The notes below the pieces were generated by a model. It saw only the letters and a list, made by a program, of their open reading frames with translations. It did not search any database and was not told the origin of the DNA. A stretch of 64,000 bases of DNA, from NCBI RefSeq assembly GCF_008974265.1, contig NZ_BKZW01000001.1, positions 372,001-436,000 on the forward strand, written 5' to 3'. Made by a program: the position numbers and the translations under genes. Positions 44,665-53,505 of the stretch are shown here, in pieces; position 1 is the stretch's first letter, and each line of letters begins with the position of its first letter. Source of the DNA: Dictyobacter vulcani (lineage in GTDB: Bacteria > Chloroflexota > Ktedonobacteria > Ktedonobacterales > Ktedonobacteraceae).

Positions 44665-45431
44665 TATTCTTCTTTATAGAGTGGGACCCATTCACCCCGA
44701 CGGTCTTGTACCAGCGCAATGCCATTTTCGTCCCACATTACCATACGGTTAAGCATAAAAATCAAGGTTGCGCGTGCACGAGCAACTTTGTCGTCCACGG
44801 CATTCTCACTCAATCCCCAGGCGGCGTAGATACGTCCATTCGTTCGACTCACCGCACGCTTGTCATGCAAACTTAAACGTGTAGCAATCTGCTCATTGGT
44901 CATACCTTGCGCCATCAACTCAGCCACCCGCAACTCATTCGGTTCCAACAGTGCTCGTGGCGACTGCTCATCTAAATCGCGCACTTCCTGTACGCGATCC
45001 TCGATCTCAGGATCGACCAGGCTCCGACCACTCACGGCATCACGTAACAACGGCACCAGCATGCTGGGCAATAAATAGTTACTTTTGCGCACGTATGCAT
45101 AGTGTGTCAGGATTCCTGAGGCACGAAATTCGCGATAATACTCATCATCATCTTGAATAGAATAAAAAACGACTGGCATACGTGGACGCTCACGCCGGAT
45201 AGCCACCGCCGCGCCAACGCCACTCAGGGCGCGCCGCCCTGCCTGTGGGTCCCGCAACTGGACATCCATCAGGATTACCTCCATATCCAGTTCCAGCGCT
45301 CTCGTCACCGCCTCACGACCCGTAGCCGCCTCTCCCACTACCTGTATCTCTCTGGTCGCCTCTAATCCCTGGTAGAGCGCTTTACGTAAAGGACCGTGGT
45401 CGTCAACAAGTAATATTTTAAGTGTTCCCAT
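44664..45431 (-). CDS. NarL/LuxR-type response regulator
   Basis: 255 residues. Receiver domain KILLVDDHGPLRKAL (acidic pair), phosphoacceptor Asp in EVILMDVQL. C-terminal HTH part (ELRVAELMAQGMTNEQIATR). It is upstream of and overlaps the kinase gene by one base, so the two form a coupled pair. After the HTH there is an extra tail of about 50 residues not usual in NarL regulators. Target genes are unknown. Confidence 0.88.
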   Translation of the reverse strand: MGTLKILLVDDHGPLRKALYQGLEATREIQVVGEAATGREAVTRALELDMEVILMDVQLRDPQAGRRALSGVGAAVAIRRERPRMPVVFYSIQDDDEYYREFRASGILTHYAYVRKSNYLLPSMLVPLLRDAVSGRSLVDPEIEDRVQEVRDLDEQSPRALLEPNELRVAELMAQGMTNEQIATRLSLHDKRAVSRTNGRIYAAWGLSENAVDDKVARARATLIFMLNRMVMWDENGIALVQDRRGEWVPLYKEE

Positions 45432-45624
45432 ACAACCGGACTACTCCATGCGATGCAATCATCAATCAACTTTTTATCAAAAGAATGATGATGTCTACTG
45501 GCCGCCTCCATACATTTTGTCCAGTATAGCAATTTTCGCCACAAGAAGATAGCATCCGAGACCGCAAAAAAATGCACTCGCGATCAACGGTATCATAAAC
45601 GTTCCCTAAAATTGTAGTGAACTA

Positions 45625-45653
45625 TTTACAACTCTTGCGTTTTCTGCTATAAT
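45625..45653 (+). promoter_or_regulatory. Promoter of the IS607-type element
   Basis: TTTACA (45625-45630), 17 bp, TATAAT (45648-45653), only 7 bp before the tnpA start at 45661. The transcript would be leaderless or nearly so; no RBS is visible. Confidence 0.55.
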
Positions 45654-45660
45654 TCGTCCC

Positions 45661-46272
45661 ATGAAGTTAAGTGATTATGCCAAAATAAAAGGTGTCCGTT
45701 ATGAAACAGCTTGGCGGTGGTTTCATGCTGGACAAATTAAAGGTCGTAGATTCGGTAGGACCATTATCGTTGAGGATGAAGAAATTCAAGAGCAGAAGAT
45801 TCTGCAAAAAGTGGCGGTCTACGCTCGTGTGTCTTCTGCTGAGAATACATCCAATCTTGATAGTCAGGCAGAGCGCTTAGTTGCCTATTGTGCAGCCAAA
45901 GGCTATCAGGTGACGAAGGTGGTGAAAGAAGTCGGATCAGGCGTCAATGATAGCCGTCCAAAGTTCCTTGGTCTGCTTTCTGATCAATCGATCACGCTCA
46001 TCGTGGTGGAGCATAAGGACAGAGGGACGAGGTTCGGGTTTCGCTATATTGAAACCTTACTCAAAGGGCAAGGGCGTGACATTGAGGTCGTGAACCAGGC
46101 CGATAACGAAACAGAAGATCTGCTAGCCGATCTTGTTTCGATCATTTCTAGCTTCTGCGCCAGACTGTATGGACAAAGACGAGCGAAACGCAAAACCGAG
46201 AAGATTGTCGCAGCATTAGAGAAAGGAGAGGAGGATGCAACTGGTCGAGAAGCACGTGATCAAGAAAACTGA
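45661..46272 (+). CDS. tnpA: IS607 family serine recombinase (TnpA)
   Basis: 203 residues, the family size. N-terminal MerR-like HTH (LSDYAKIKGVRYETAWRWFH, residues 3-22), then the small serine-resolvase catalytic domain with the nucleophile Ser in VAVYARVSSAENTSNLDSQ and VVEHKDRGTRFG. Binds the element ends and moves it without site duplication. It overlaps tnpB by 38 bp. Confidence 0.93.
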   Translation: MKLSDYAKIKGVRYETAWRWFHAGQIKGRRFGRTIIVEDEEIQEQKILQKVAVYARVSSAENTSNLDSQAERLVAYCAAKGYQVTKVVKEVGSGVNDSRPKFLGLLSDQSITLIVVEHKDRGTRFGFRYIETLLKGQGRDIEVVNQADNETEDLLADLVSIISSFCARLYGQRRAKRKTEKIVAALEKGEEDATGREARDQEN

Positions 46273-47518
46273 TCCACGCTTTGCGGCTCTTGATCGTGCG
46301 GCATTTGCCTCCAAAAATCTCTATAATGCTGCACTCTACGAGATCAGACAGCACTTCATCTTCACTGGTAAGTACGTGAACTATAATGCCATCGATAAGA
46401 TCATGCAGAAGCACGAGGCGTATCGCGCCCTACCCACCAAAGTGCCTCAGCAAGTACTCAAACTTCTCGACAAGAATTGGACATCCTTCTTTGCGGCACT
46501 GCGAGCCTATAAAGACGATCCATCCCGTTTTTTAGGACGGCCAAAGTTACCCGGATACAAAGACAAGCAAGCAGGGAGGAATGTGCTTGTCTACACCATC
46601 CAGGCATTGTCACAACCAGCATTACGCCAAGGCATCATCAAACCATCTCAACTTGGCATCGAGGTGCGAACCAGACAGCGAAACGTTGATCAAGTTCGCA
46701 TTGTCCCCACACGATCTGGGTGCTATGTGGTTGAGGTGGTCTACACCCAGGTGGAAGAACAGAAAGCACTAGATCCATCTCTTGTTGCAGCGGTAGATAT
46801 TGGAGTGAATAATCTTGTGGCGCTAACATCAAACAAACCTGGCTTCGTGCCACGACTTGTTAACGGGCGATCAATCAAGAGCGTCAACCAACGCTACAAC
46901 AAACAGGCGGCAAACATGCGCAGGAAGATGAGTCACAATCATCACACATCACAGACATTAGAACGAGTCTCGGCCAAGAGAACCCGACGCATTGATCACT
47001 GCATGCATACGGTTTCCAGATGCATTATTGATGTGCTGGTGATCGAGCAGATCGCAACGTTGGTGATTGGGAAAAATCCTGGTTGGAAGCAAGAATCCAC
47101 CATGAGCAAAAAGAATAACCAGCACTTTGTGCAATTGCCACATGCCAGATTTATCGACATGTTGACCTACAAAGCGACATTGGTGGGGATCGCTGTCATG
47201 GTGCAAGAGGAAAGCTACACGAGCAAAGCCAGTTTCCTTGATCTGGATACGATCCCAGTCTACGGGAAAACGGGTGAGGAGAAACCTGTCTTCAGTGGAA
47301 AACGGATAGCACGCGGTTTGTACAAAGCAAAGAGCGGGAGAGCATTCAATGCCGATGTGAACGGCAGCTATAACATTTTGCGCAAAGCACTCCCAGATGC
47401 TTTCAGCAATGGGATAAAGGATGTGAATAAGACGCTGGTAGTGTTACCAGCGTCTTTAGTAGTGCATCCTGTGAGGATAGTCATTCCCTCCAAACTCAAA
47501 ATGTCTAGAAAACGCTAG
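46235..47518 (+). CDS. tnpB: TnpB, RNA-guided nuclease of the IS605/IS607 group
   Basis: 427 residues. RuvC-like triad: Asp188 (AAVDIGVNN), Glu271 (VLVIEQIA), Asp374 (FNADVNGSYNI), so the nuclease should be active. The usual zinc-ribbon CxxC pairs between RuvC II and III are absent; the stretch around residues 325-370 (EESYTSKASFLD) has no Cys. RBS AAAGGAG upstream. TnpB uses an RNA made from the element's right end to cut the donor site and keep the element in place. Confidence 0.93.
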   Translation: MQLVEKHVIKKTDPRFAALDRAAFASKNLYNAALYEIRQHFIFTGKYVNYNAIDKIMQKHEAYRALPTKVPQQVLKLLDKNWTSFFAALRAYKDDPSRFLGRPKLPGYKDKQAGRNVLVYTIQALSQPALRQGIIKPSQLGIEVRTRQRNVDQVRIVPTRSGCYVVEVVYTQVEEQKALDPSLVAAVDIGVNNLVALTSNKPGFVPRLVNGRSIKSVNQRYNKQAANMRRKMSHNHHTSQTLERVSAKRTRRIDHCMHTVSRCIIDVLVIEQIATLVIGKNPGWKQESTMSKKNNQHFVQLPHARFIDMLTYKATLVGIAVMVQEESYTSKASFLDLDTIPVYGKTGEEKPVFSGKRIARGLYKAKSGRAFNADVNGSYNILRKALPDAFSNGIKDVNKTLVVLPASLVVHPVRIVIPSKLKMSRKR

Positions 47519-47545
47519 AGTTTTGGAACTATTGTCATATTCGGC
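47400..47545 (+). ncRNA. Candidate TnpB guide RNA (omega/reRNA) region
   Basis: In known systems the guide RNA comes from the 3' end of tnpB and the element's right end. Here AAGACGCTGGTA (47429-47440) and its complement (47445-47456) form a perfect 12 bp stem with a 4 nt loop inside the last codons of tnpB. ATCCT/AGGAT and TCTAG/CTAGA hairpins follow. Extent and 3' guide boundary are inferred. Confidence 0.5.
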
Positions 47546-47770
47546 AAGCTTGAGGTAAGATTACATCTCAACCCAATGGGAATACCATATGGGGTGAGAT
47601 GTATGTAACCAATAGCTCAAAATTGATATTTGTGCATACAGGTAGTTATGATATATTGAAATCAGGTGGAGAAAACTATACCATAACACCGTACCAGGTA
47701 GGGGTATTAACCAGCAACAACCTGTGTGACGTTCCTGCTTAGATAAATACATCATAGAGGATAAAGAGAA

Positions 47771-49968
47771 ATGACAATAGGGTCAAACCCACAACATAGT
47801 ATCCAGATTGGACTCCTGCTGCATAATCACCAGCCAGTGGGAAATTTCCCCTGGGTATTTCAGCAAGTATATGAAGAATCTTATTTGCCAATGATTGAGG
47901 CATTAGAACGACATCCAGGTGTGCGGCTTTCACTTCACTATACAGGATCGCTACTGGACTGGTTAGAAGAGGCCCATCCTGAGTTCTTACAGCGTGTCTC
48001 CCGTCTGGTTGCCAGAAAACAGGTCGAGATTGTTGGCGGTGGCTACTATGAGCCGATCCTGCCTTCAATCCCTGATAGCGATAAAGTGACGCAAATTCGC
48101 CGTCTCTCTGAGCGCGTAAAAGCTGATTTTGGGACACAGCCGACCGGCATGTGGCTGGCAGAACGTGTTTGGGAGCCAAGCTTACCACGTTATTTAACTG
48201 AAGCGGGCATTGAGTGGACTATTCTGGATGATATCCATTTTAAAAATGTGGGTTTACAAGACAATGACCTCTATGGGTATTATGCTACTGAAGATCAGAC
48301 CGGAATTTTAAAAGTCTTCGCTACCAGTCAGTCGCTGCGGTATACTATTCCCTGGCGCCCACCTCATGAGACGATTGAGACGTTGAGAAAGCTGGCCACA
48401 GCTGATGGTAATCGCATTGTAGTGATGGGTGACGATGGCGAGAAATTTGGCAGCTGGCCAGATACACATCCTTATTGCTGGGGCCATGATGGACGCTCAG
48501 GTTGGGTTGACCAGTTCTTTACAGCCCTGGAAGAAAATGCCGAGTGGCTGCATACGACACCACTGGGTGAACACGCCACACAGCATCCGGCCCTGGGACG
48601 TGTATATATTCCTACCTCATCGTATATCGAGATGACCGAGTGGGCCTTGCCTGCCCAGCGCGCCTACCAATTCTCACAACTGGTCCATCAATTGGAGCAT
48701 GAGAAGCGCAATGATGTTTTACAATTCATGCGTGGCGGTTTCTGGCGCAGTTTCCTGGTGCGCTATGCAGAGATCAACAATCAGCATAAAAAGATGTTGC
48801 GCGTCCATAACCATGTCCAGGCCGCTGGCGCTGGTGAAGAGGCAGGTCTGACCCATCTCTTGAAAGCCCAGGCCAATGACACATACTGGCATGGTCTCTT
48901 CGGCGGTATCTACATGGCGCATGTACGCTCAGCTATTTATCACCATCTGATCAAAGCCGAGAACGCTGCCGATAAAATCACACACGGTACAGCACCCTGG
49001 CAGCAGTATGAGTTCACTGATTTTGAACGCAATACCCTGCAACAGTTGATCATTGAAGGCGATCAGCAAAACCTTTATCTGGACCCCCAGCATGGCGGCA
49101 GCCTGTTTGAGTGGGATCTCCGTCGCAGTGCGCATAACCTGCTTAGCGTTATGACCCGGCAAGAGGAAAGTTACCACCAGACCTTGCGGGCATATGAGCA
49201 GGAACGTCGTCGCAATGCAGCTAGCGGCTCTTCACAGCAAGCAGCGGGTGATCCTGGCAATCCACACAGCACGATTCGGACCAAGGAAGCCGACCTGGAT
49301 CAACACCTGGTCTTTGATCGCTATCGCCGCAGCAGCCTTGTCGATCATTTCCTGCCCGCTGGCCTACCAATGGTCAGTTTCTCTCAGGTACGCTATGAAG
49401 AACTGGGCAACTTTGCCAATCAACCCTATGAGACCAACGTCTCTCAGGATGAACAGGGTATCACCGTGGTTATGAGCCGCCAGGGACAGGTTAAACGCAC
49501 TGGTGCATTCGGTCCTCTCCCTGTGCTCCTGACCAAGACGCTCTTCGTTCCACAGGGTGAGGAAAAAATCGTCGTGCGCTATCGTATTGAAAATCAGGGA
49601 CAGGCACGCCTGCAAAACAACCTTCGCTACGGAGTGGAACGTGAACCTCCTTGGTGGTGGTGGCAATCCACAGGCATACTGCACCGTGGAGGGCCAGCAA
49701 CTGCCAAGCCACAGTTTTGACAGCACTGGAGAAGTCCTCAATGTCGACAAGATACATATCGGCAACAGCTGGTTAGAACAGGATATGGGCTTTGCCCTCA
49801 GTGAAACAGCCACACTCTGGCATTTCTCAATCGATACCGTCACCGGTTCAGAAGCGGGCTTTGAACGTACCCATCAGGGCAGCAACTTTACTTCTATGGC
49901 AACTGGCACTCGATAGTGGCGAAAGCTGGCATGTTGAGATGATTGCTCAGGGACGTCGGACAGAGTAG
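47771..49968 (+). pseudogene. GH57 glycoside hydrolase (alpha-amylase or 4-alpha-glucanotransferase), two frame breaks near the 3' end
   Basis: About 730 residues when joined. GH57 motifs: HNHQPVGNF, a nucleophile region GMWLAERVWEPSLP and acid/base region VMGDDGEKFGSW. The catalytic half is intact. The frame leaves its path near 49640 (conserved YGVEWNVN would follow if 5 bp were restored) and again near 49887 (LLWQLALDSGESWHVEMIAQ then reads to the stop at 49966). The C-terminal beta domain (DUF1926 type) is therefore split over three frames. The cause may be true decay or sequence error. Acts on alpha-glucans such as glycogen. Confidence 0.8.
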
Positions 49969-50012
49969 CCTAAAGGTCCTAAGACCATACACATAAACAG
50001 GCAAGGTTGAAA

Positions 50013-50113
50013 AAAGAATCGTAGCTATGACGTTGAATATAAGAGAGTGTATAATCAATTCATGGCACATTCTCTTAACTCAGGAGAGAAAGGCGTCATA
50101 GCTACGATTTTTT
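50013..50113. repeat. Nested long inverted repeat after the GH57 gene
   Basis: Outer arms ATCGTAGCTATGACG (50018-50032) and its exact complement (50094-50108), extended by A/T pairs to a T6 end. Inside, AAGAGA (50041-50046) and TCTCTT (about 50070-50075) form a second stem. The whole folds to about 100 nt. The T6 fits an unusually long terminator; a small mobile repeat (MITE) is the other reading. Confidence 0.6.
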
Positions 50114-50214
50114 CTATATAAGTTACCTGGCAACTATCTCAATTCAGTCAACGATTTATGTTGTTGGGATAACCATCGATTATTGTGTATATAGAATAGA
50201 AAGGAGCAGTGAAG

Positions 50215-50931
50215 GTGCAGAGAGTTTTGCTAGTACAACATACCTGGGAAGATCCCCATGGCTATCTAGGCACACTCCTGGAGCACCATGGCATTGACTA
50301 TGATGTTGTGCAGGCTGAAAATACGCCCCTTCCTGATCCAACGGCCTATGCAGCGGTTATTGCATTGGGCGGTTCACAACATGTCTATGCAGACGCGGAA
50401 TATCCTTACCTGATCCAGGAAAAAATCTGGCTGCAACAGGTTATCAGCCAGGATATTCCCTACTTAGGTATTTGCCTGGGTGGACAAATGCTCGCTGATG
50501 TACTTGGTGGAAAGGCACGACAACATATTCTGACAGAAATTGGATTTTTCGACGTTCAGCTCACTCCCCAGGGACAACAAGATCCTTTGTTCGCAGGCAT
50601 TACCCATTCCCAGAAGGTCTTTCACTGGCATGAAGATACATTTGACTTGCCAGCAGAGGCCATGCTTTTAGCAACAAGTACCAATACAGAGAATCAGGCA
50701 TTCCGCTATGGACGCTGTTCCTACGGGCTTCAGTACCACATAGAACTTGATAGTGATACTCTTAATACCTGGCTTTACCATCCGTCAATGAAAGAGAGTA
50801 TTATCGAGGTGCTTGGACTTCCAGCATACCAGGCCATAGAGCAAGAGCGGGAAAAAGCGTTTCCTATTTATCAACAGCACACCAAAACGCTATTCGAGAA
50901 TTTTCTAGGGATCTGCAACCTGATCCATTGA
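50215..50931 (+). CDS. Class I glutamine amidotransferase-like protein
   Basis: 238 residues from GTG 50215, which has AAGGAG 8 bp upstream; GTG 50209 is too close to it. Catalytic triad Cys87 (LGICLGGQ), His175 and Glu177 (YHIE). The GuaA-like stand-alone form fits transfer of ammonia or hydrolysis of a gamma-glutamyl compound. No partner synthetase is next to it. Confidence 0.87.
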   Translation: MQRVLLVQHTWEDPHGYLGTLLEHHGIDYDVVQAENTPLPDPTAYAAVIALGGSQHVYADAEYPYLIQEKIWLQQVISQDIPYLGICLGGQMLADVLGGKARQHILTEIGFFDVQLTPQGQQDPLFAGITHSQKVFHWHEDTFDLPAEAMLLATSTNTENQAFRYGRCSYGLQYHIELDSDTLNTWLYHPSMKESIIEVLGLPAYQAIEQEREKAFPIYQQHTKTLFENFLGICNLIH

Positions 50932-51247
50932 AAAATGGTATCTAAGGGTGCAAAACCCTTTTCTTTTCGTCTTGCAATCTGATATACTTGCACTCAATAG
51001 TTTATTCTACCAACAAGTATGGGTTCGTCCAATACACCAATCTAGCGGACCCCAAAAATGTATAGAACGGAAACGTTGGGGTTGTGACCAGGTAGAGCAA
51101 GTATCACAAGGGAAGTACAAACATTTAAAGGTATTCCTGGACCAAGAGGTCTGTTCTATTGTAAATGGTATAGACATGAATTATCAAGTGATAAACAAAA
51201 GAACAACATCTATAGTGAAATCACCCGAAAGGCAGCAGTCGAAGAAG
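50932..51247. other. Region before the PP2C gene
   Basis: The PP2C frame stays open back to 50948 but codes nothing recognisable and has no RBS at that end. The true start may lie anywhere from 50948 to 51248. No promoter stands out. Confidence 0.35.
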
Positions 51248-52176
51248 ATGCCACACAAAACACGACATTATAAACGTAATAATATCCATCATCTTCATAA
51301 GCGATCACCTTTCGCTACTTCTAGCCGCAGCATCGCCAACGAACGCCACCCAACCCGCAATGAAGACAATATGATTATAGATGAGCTCGGTGGCCTTTTT
51401 GCTGTTTTTGATGGCGTTGGGGGCAGCGCAGCCGCTGAAATCGCTTCTCAGACCGCAGCAAATTCAACACGTCAGACATGGAAACGTGTACTGACCAAAG
51501 ATCGCCAGCGGCGCAAAGCTTATACTTTTCTAGAAGATTGCAACAAGCGTGACATGTGCAAAGTTTTAGAAAAACTTATTCTAGATTCTGATGAAGAAGT
51601 ACGGACAAACGGCGCAGATAGAGCTGGCACCGATGATCTCGCAACGACAGTCGCCCTCGCCGCAATTTGTCGTCAACCGAATTCACATGATTATACTATG
51701 TTTTATGCGCACGTAGGAGATAGTCGTATCTATCTTTTGCGTGGTGAGGAACATTTAAAACGCCTGACACATGACGATGGTCTGCTAACCAAACTGGTTG
51801 AAAATCAGATCGTCAATGAATACCACGCCTTCCGTATTGATCAGGCCATGCGAGCCGATCAACTCTCTGAAGTTGAGTATAGCTACTTCCGACTCCGTGG
51901 TGGCATCACCCAGGCCCTGGGCGGTCCTATCCGCCAACCATCCATACAGATAAGATCAGTATTCATCCCGGAGATCGCGTCTTACTTTGTACCGATGGCA
52001 TCCACGATAATTTGACTGATGAAGAAATTGAAAATATCCTGAGAAACAGCCCTCGCCAATCCGCAGGCCGTATCCTGGTTGAAAGCGCCCGCCAGAGATC
52101 ACATGAAGACCGTAATCACACCATACGTTCAAAACCTGACGATATGAGTGCGATTGTCATGACATGTCGTTTCTGA
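51248..52176 (+). pseudogene. PP2C-type Ser/Thr protein phosphatase, one frame break
   Basis: About 310 residues when joined. PP2C motifs in order: RNEDNM, LFAVFDGVGGSAAAE, AGTDDLATTVALAAI, FYAHVGDSRIYLLR, then after the break GDRVLLCTDGIHDNLTDEEI and DDMSAIVM. The metal-binding Asp residues are all there. The frame breaks at about 51950 (CAGATAAG); one added base restores KISIHPGDRVLL. A bacterial partner of Ser/Thr kinases such as the one at 60809-62576. The start at 51248 is uncertain. Confidence 0.8.
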
Positions 52177-52650
52177 TTTTGCCAGTGTATCAAGTATATC
52201 GACACCGATTGTGTTCTCATAAACGGTAGAAAATGATCCATGCAAAGCGGGGTCGCTAGCGGCCCCAAAGCTTTCTTCATCTCAGTTGCCAGAATCTCAG
52301 CTGTCACACCCTCTTTCAATACATCCCTCAACTCAGCTTCCTCGGATAACAACGTAAAAATCTCAACTGCTCTATTGACGACTAAAGTTTTTAGTATGTA
52401 TTACTGAACAAAACACTGATAAATATAAATGTAACCATTCTACTATTCTAAAACAGGTTACAATTATATCAGGCTACATGCTATGGATAGACAGCACCAG
52501 AACATATTATTTCCCTTTCTATCGCTAACCAACGAAGAAAACTGCCAGAAAGGGAAGTGAGCCACAAACATCATTATTTTTATCAACCTGTTCCGATAAA
52601 GAATAGTGCTTGAATTGTATAGTGCCAGGTCACTTGAAAGGCAGAGTTCC
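52177..52650. other. Intergenic region after the PP2C gene
   Basis: Holds a GC-rich hairpin at 52249-52266 (GGGG...CCCC), perhaps the PP2C terminator, and TGTAACC (52430-52436) with GGTTACA (52456-52462), a 7 bp inverted repeat of possible regulatory use. A reverse 78-codon frame (52116-52352) overlaps the PP2C end and is not supported as a gene. Confidence 0.4.
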
Positions 52651-53394
52651 ATGAATAGTATTGAAATTGCAAGAAAGTTCGTTGAACAAGAATTTCCTCA
52701 TTGTAAAGCAGCGATCCTGGCTGGTAGCGCGTGTCGTGGGGAAGAAACAGATAAATCAGATCTAGATATAGTGGTGGTGGTTGAAGGAGCTAAAACAACC
52801 TACGAAGAGTCTTTACAGGCATTTGGCAGATCTATTGATGTCTTATTTAACTCACATGAGACCTGCCGTCAATTTTTCAAAAAAGATATGCTAAATCGGC
52901 GGCCAGTTTTAACCCATATGTGTGCGCAGGGCATCATTATTAAAGATGAGGATGGACTGGCGCAACAGATACAACAAGAAGCCAGGATGGTGATAGACTA
53001 TGGTCCAGAGCCAGTTAGTGATGATGATATGGACAAATACAGGCATCAATTGACCAATCTGCTTGATGACTTTATCTCATCACGCAATCCCTACGAAAGT
53101 TATATTATTGCCCAACATGTTCTGGGGGAGAGCATTGATATTCAGCTACGAGCCAATCGTCAGTGGCTGGGTGCAGGCAAATGGCTCCTGCGTGCCTGTC
53201 AGGATTATGATCCAATTCTGGCGCAAAAATGCTGTGCGGCCCTGGATGCCTACTACAAACATGGGCGCAAAGACGAGTTAATTACGCTGGCAGAAGAAGC
53301 CCTCAATACAGTTGGTGGACGCAACCACCAAGTGATACGAGGCATTAAAGAGGATAATCAGCAGCATAAAATTTTAGCCTCTGATCCATTGTAA
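52651..53394 (+). CDS. Nucleotidyltransferase-domain protein
   Basis: 247 residues from ATG 52651, with AAAGGCAGAG upstream; an earlier start has no RBS. The N-terminal Pol-beta-type nucleotidyltransferase fold has the signature GS then Asp37 and Asp39 (SDLDIVVVV). The C-terminal half is helical and may bind a substrate, like kanamycin-type or MNT enzymes. The target is unknown. Confidence 0.82.
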   Translation: MNSIEIARKFVEQEFPHCKAAILAGSACRGEETDKSDLDIVVVVEGAKTTYEESLQAFGRSIDVLFNSHETCRQFFKKDMLNRRPVLTHMCAQGIIIKDEDGLAQQIQQEARMVIDYGPEPVSDDDMDKYRHQLTNLLDDFISSRNPYESYIIAQHVLGESIDIQLRANRQWLGAGKWLLRACQDYDPILAQKCCAALDAYYKHGRKDELITLAEEALNTVGGRNHQVIRGIKEDNQQHKILASDPL

Positions 53395-53452
53395 AAACGT
53401 TGCGCATACAAATACCCCGAGCGCACAAGAATGTGATAATCTACAAGGATAG

Positions 53453-53502
53453 GCCATTGAAACATGCCGAGCAAAGTCATTCGTCCGGCATGTTTCAATG
53501 GC
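53453..53502. terminator. Bidirectional hairpin between convergent genes
   Basis: Perfect 17 bp arms (53453-53469 and 53486-53502) with a 16 nt loop, lying between the nucleotidyltransferase gene and the end of the FtsH-like gene. There is no clear T run on either strand, so it is only a probable terminator. Confidence 0.6.
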
Positions 53503-53505
53503 ATG

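Larger units (their letters stand above)
45615..47545 (+). mobile_element. IS607-type insertion sequence (serine recombinase and TnpB)
   Basis: Two overlapping genes in IS607 order: tnpA serine recombinase then tnpB. Its own promoter lies at the left end; hairpins lie at the 3' end of tnpB. IS607 elements lack inverted termini and target duplications, so the ends cannot be fixed here. GAACTATT occurs near both suspected ends (45619-45626 and 47526-47533) and may mark them. Confidence 0.7.

Noticed and set aside
50980..51000. TTGCAA and GATATACTT as a promoter for PP2C
   Set aside because: The two boxes are only a few bases apart, too close for sigma-70 recognition.
52116..52352. 78-codon reverse frame after PP2C
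   Set aside because: Overlaps the true PP2C C-terminus once the frame break is accounted for; no RBS.
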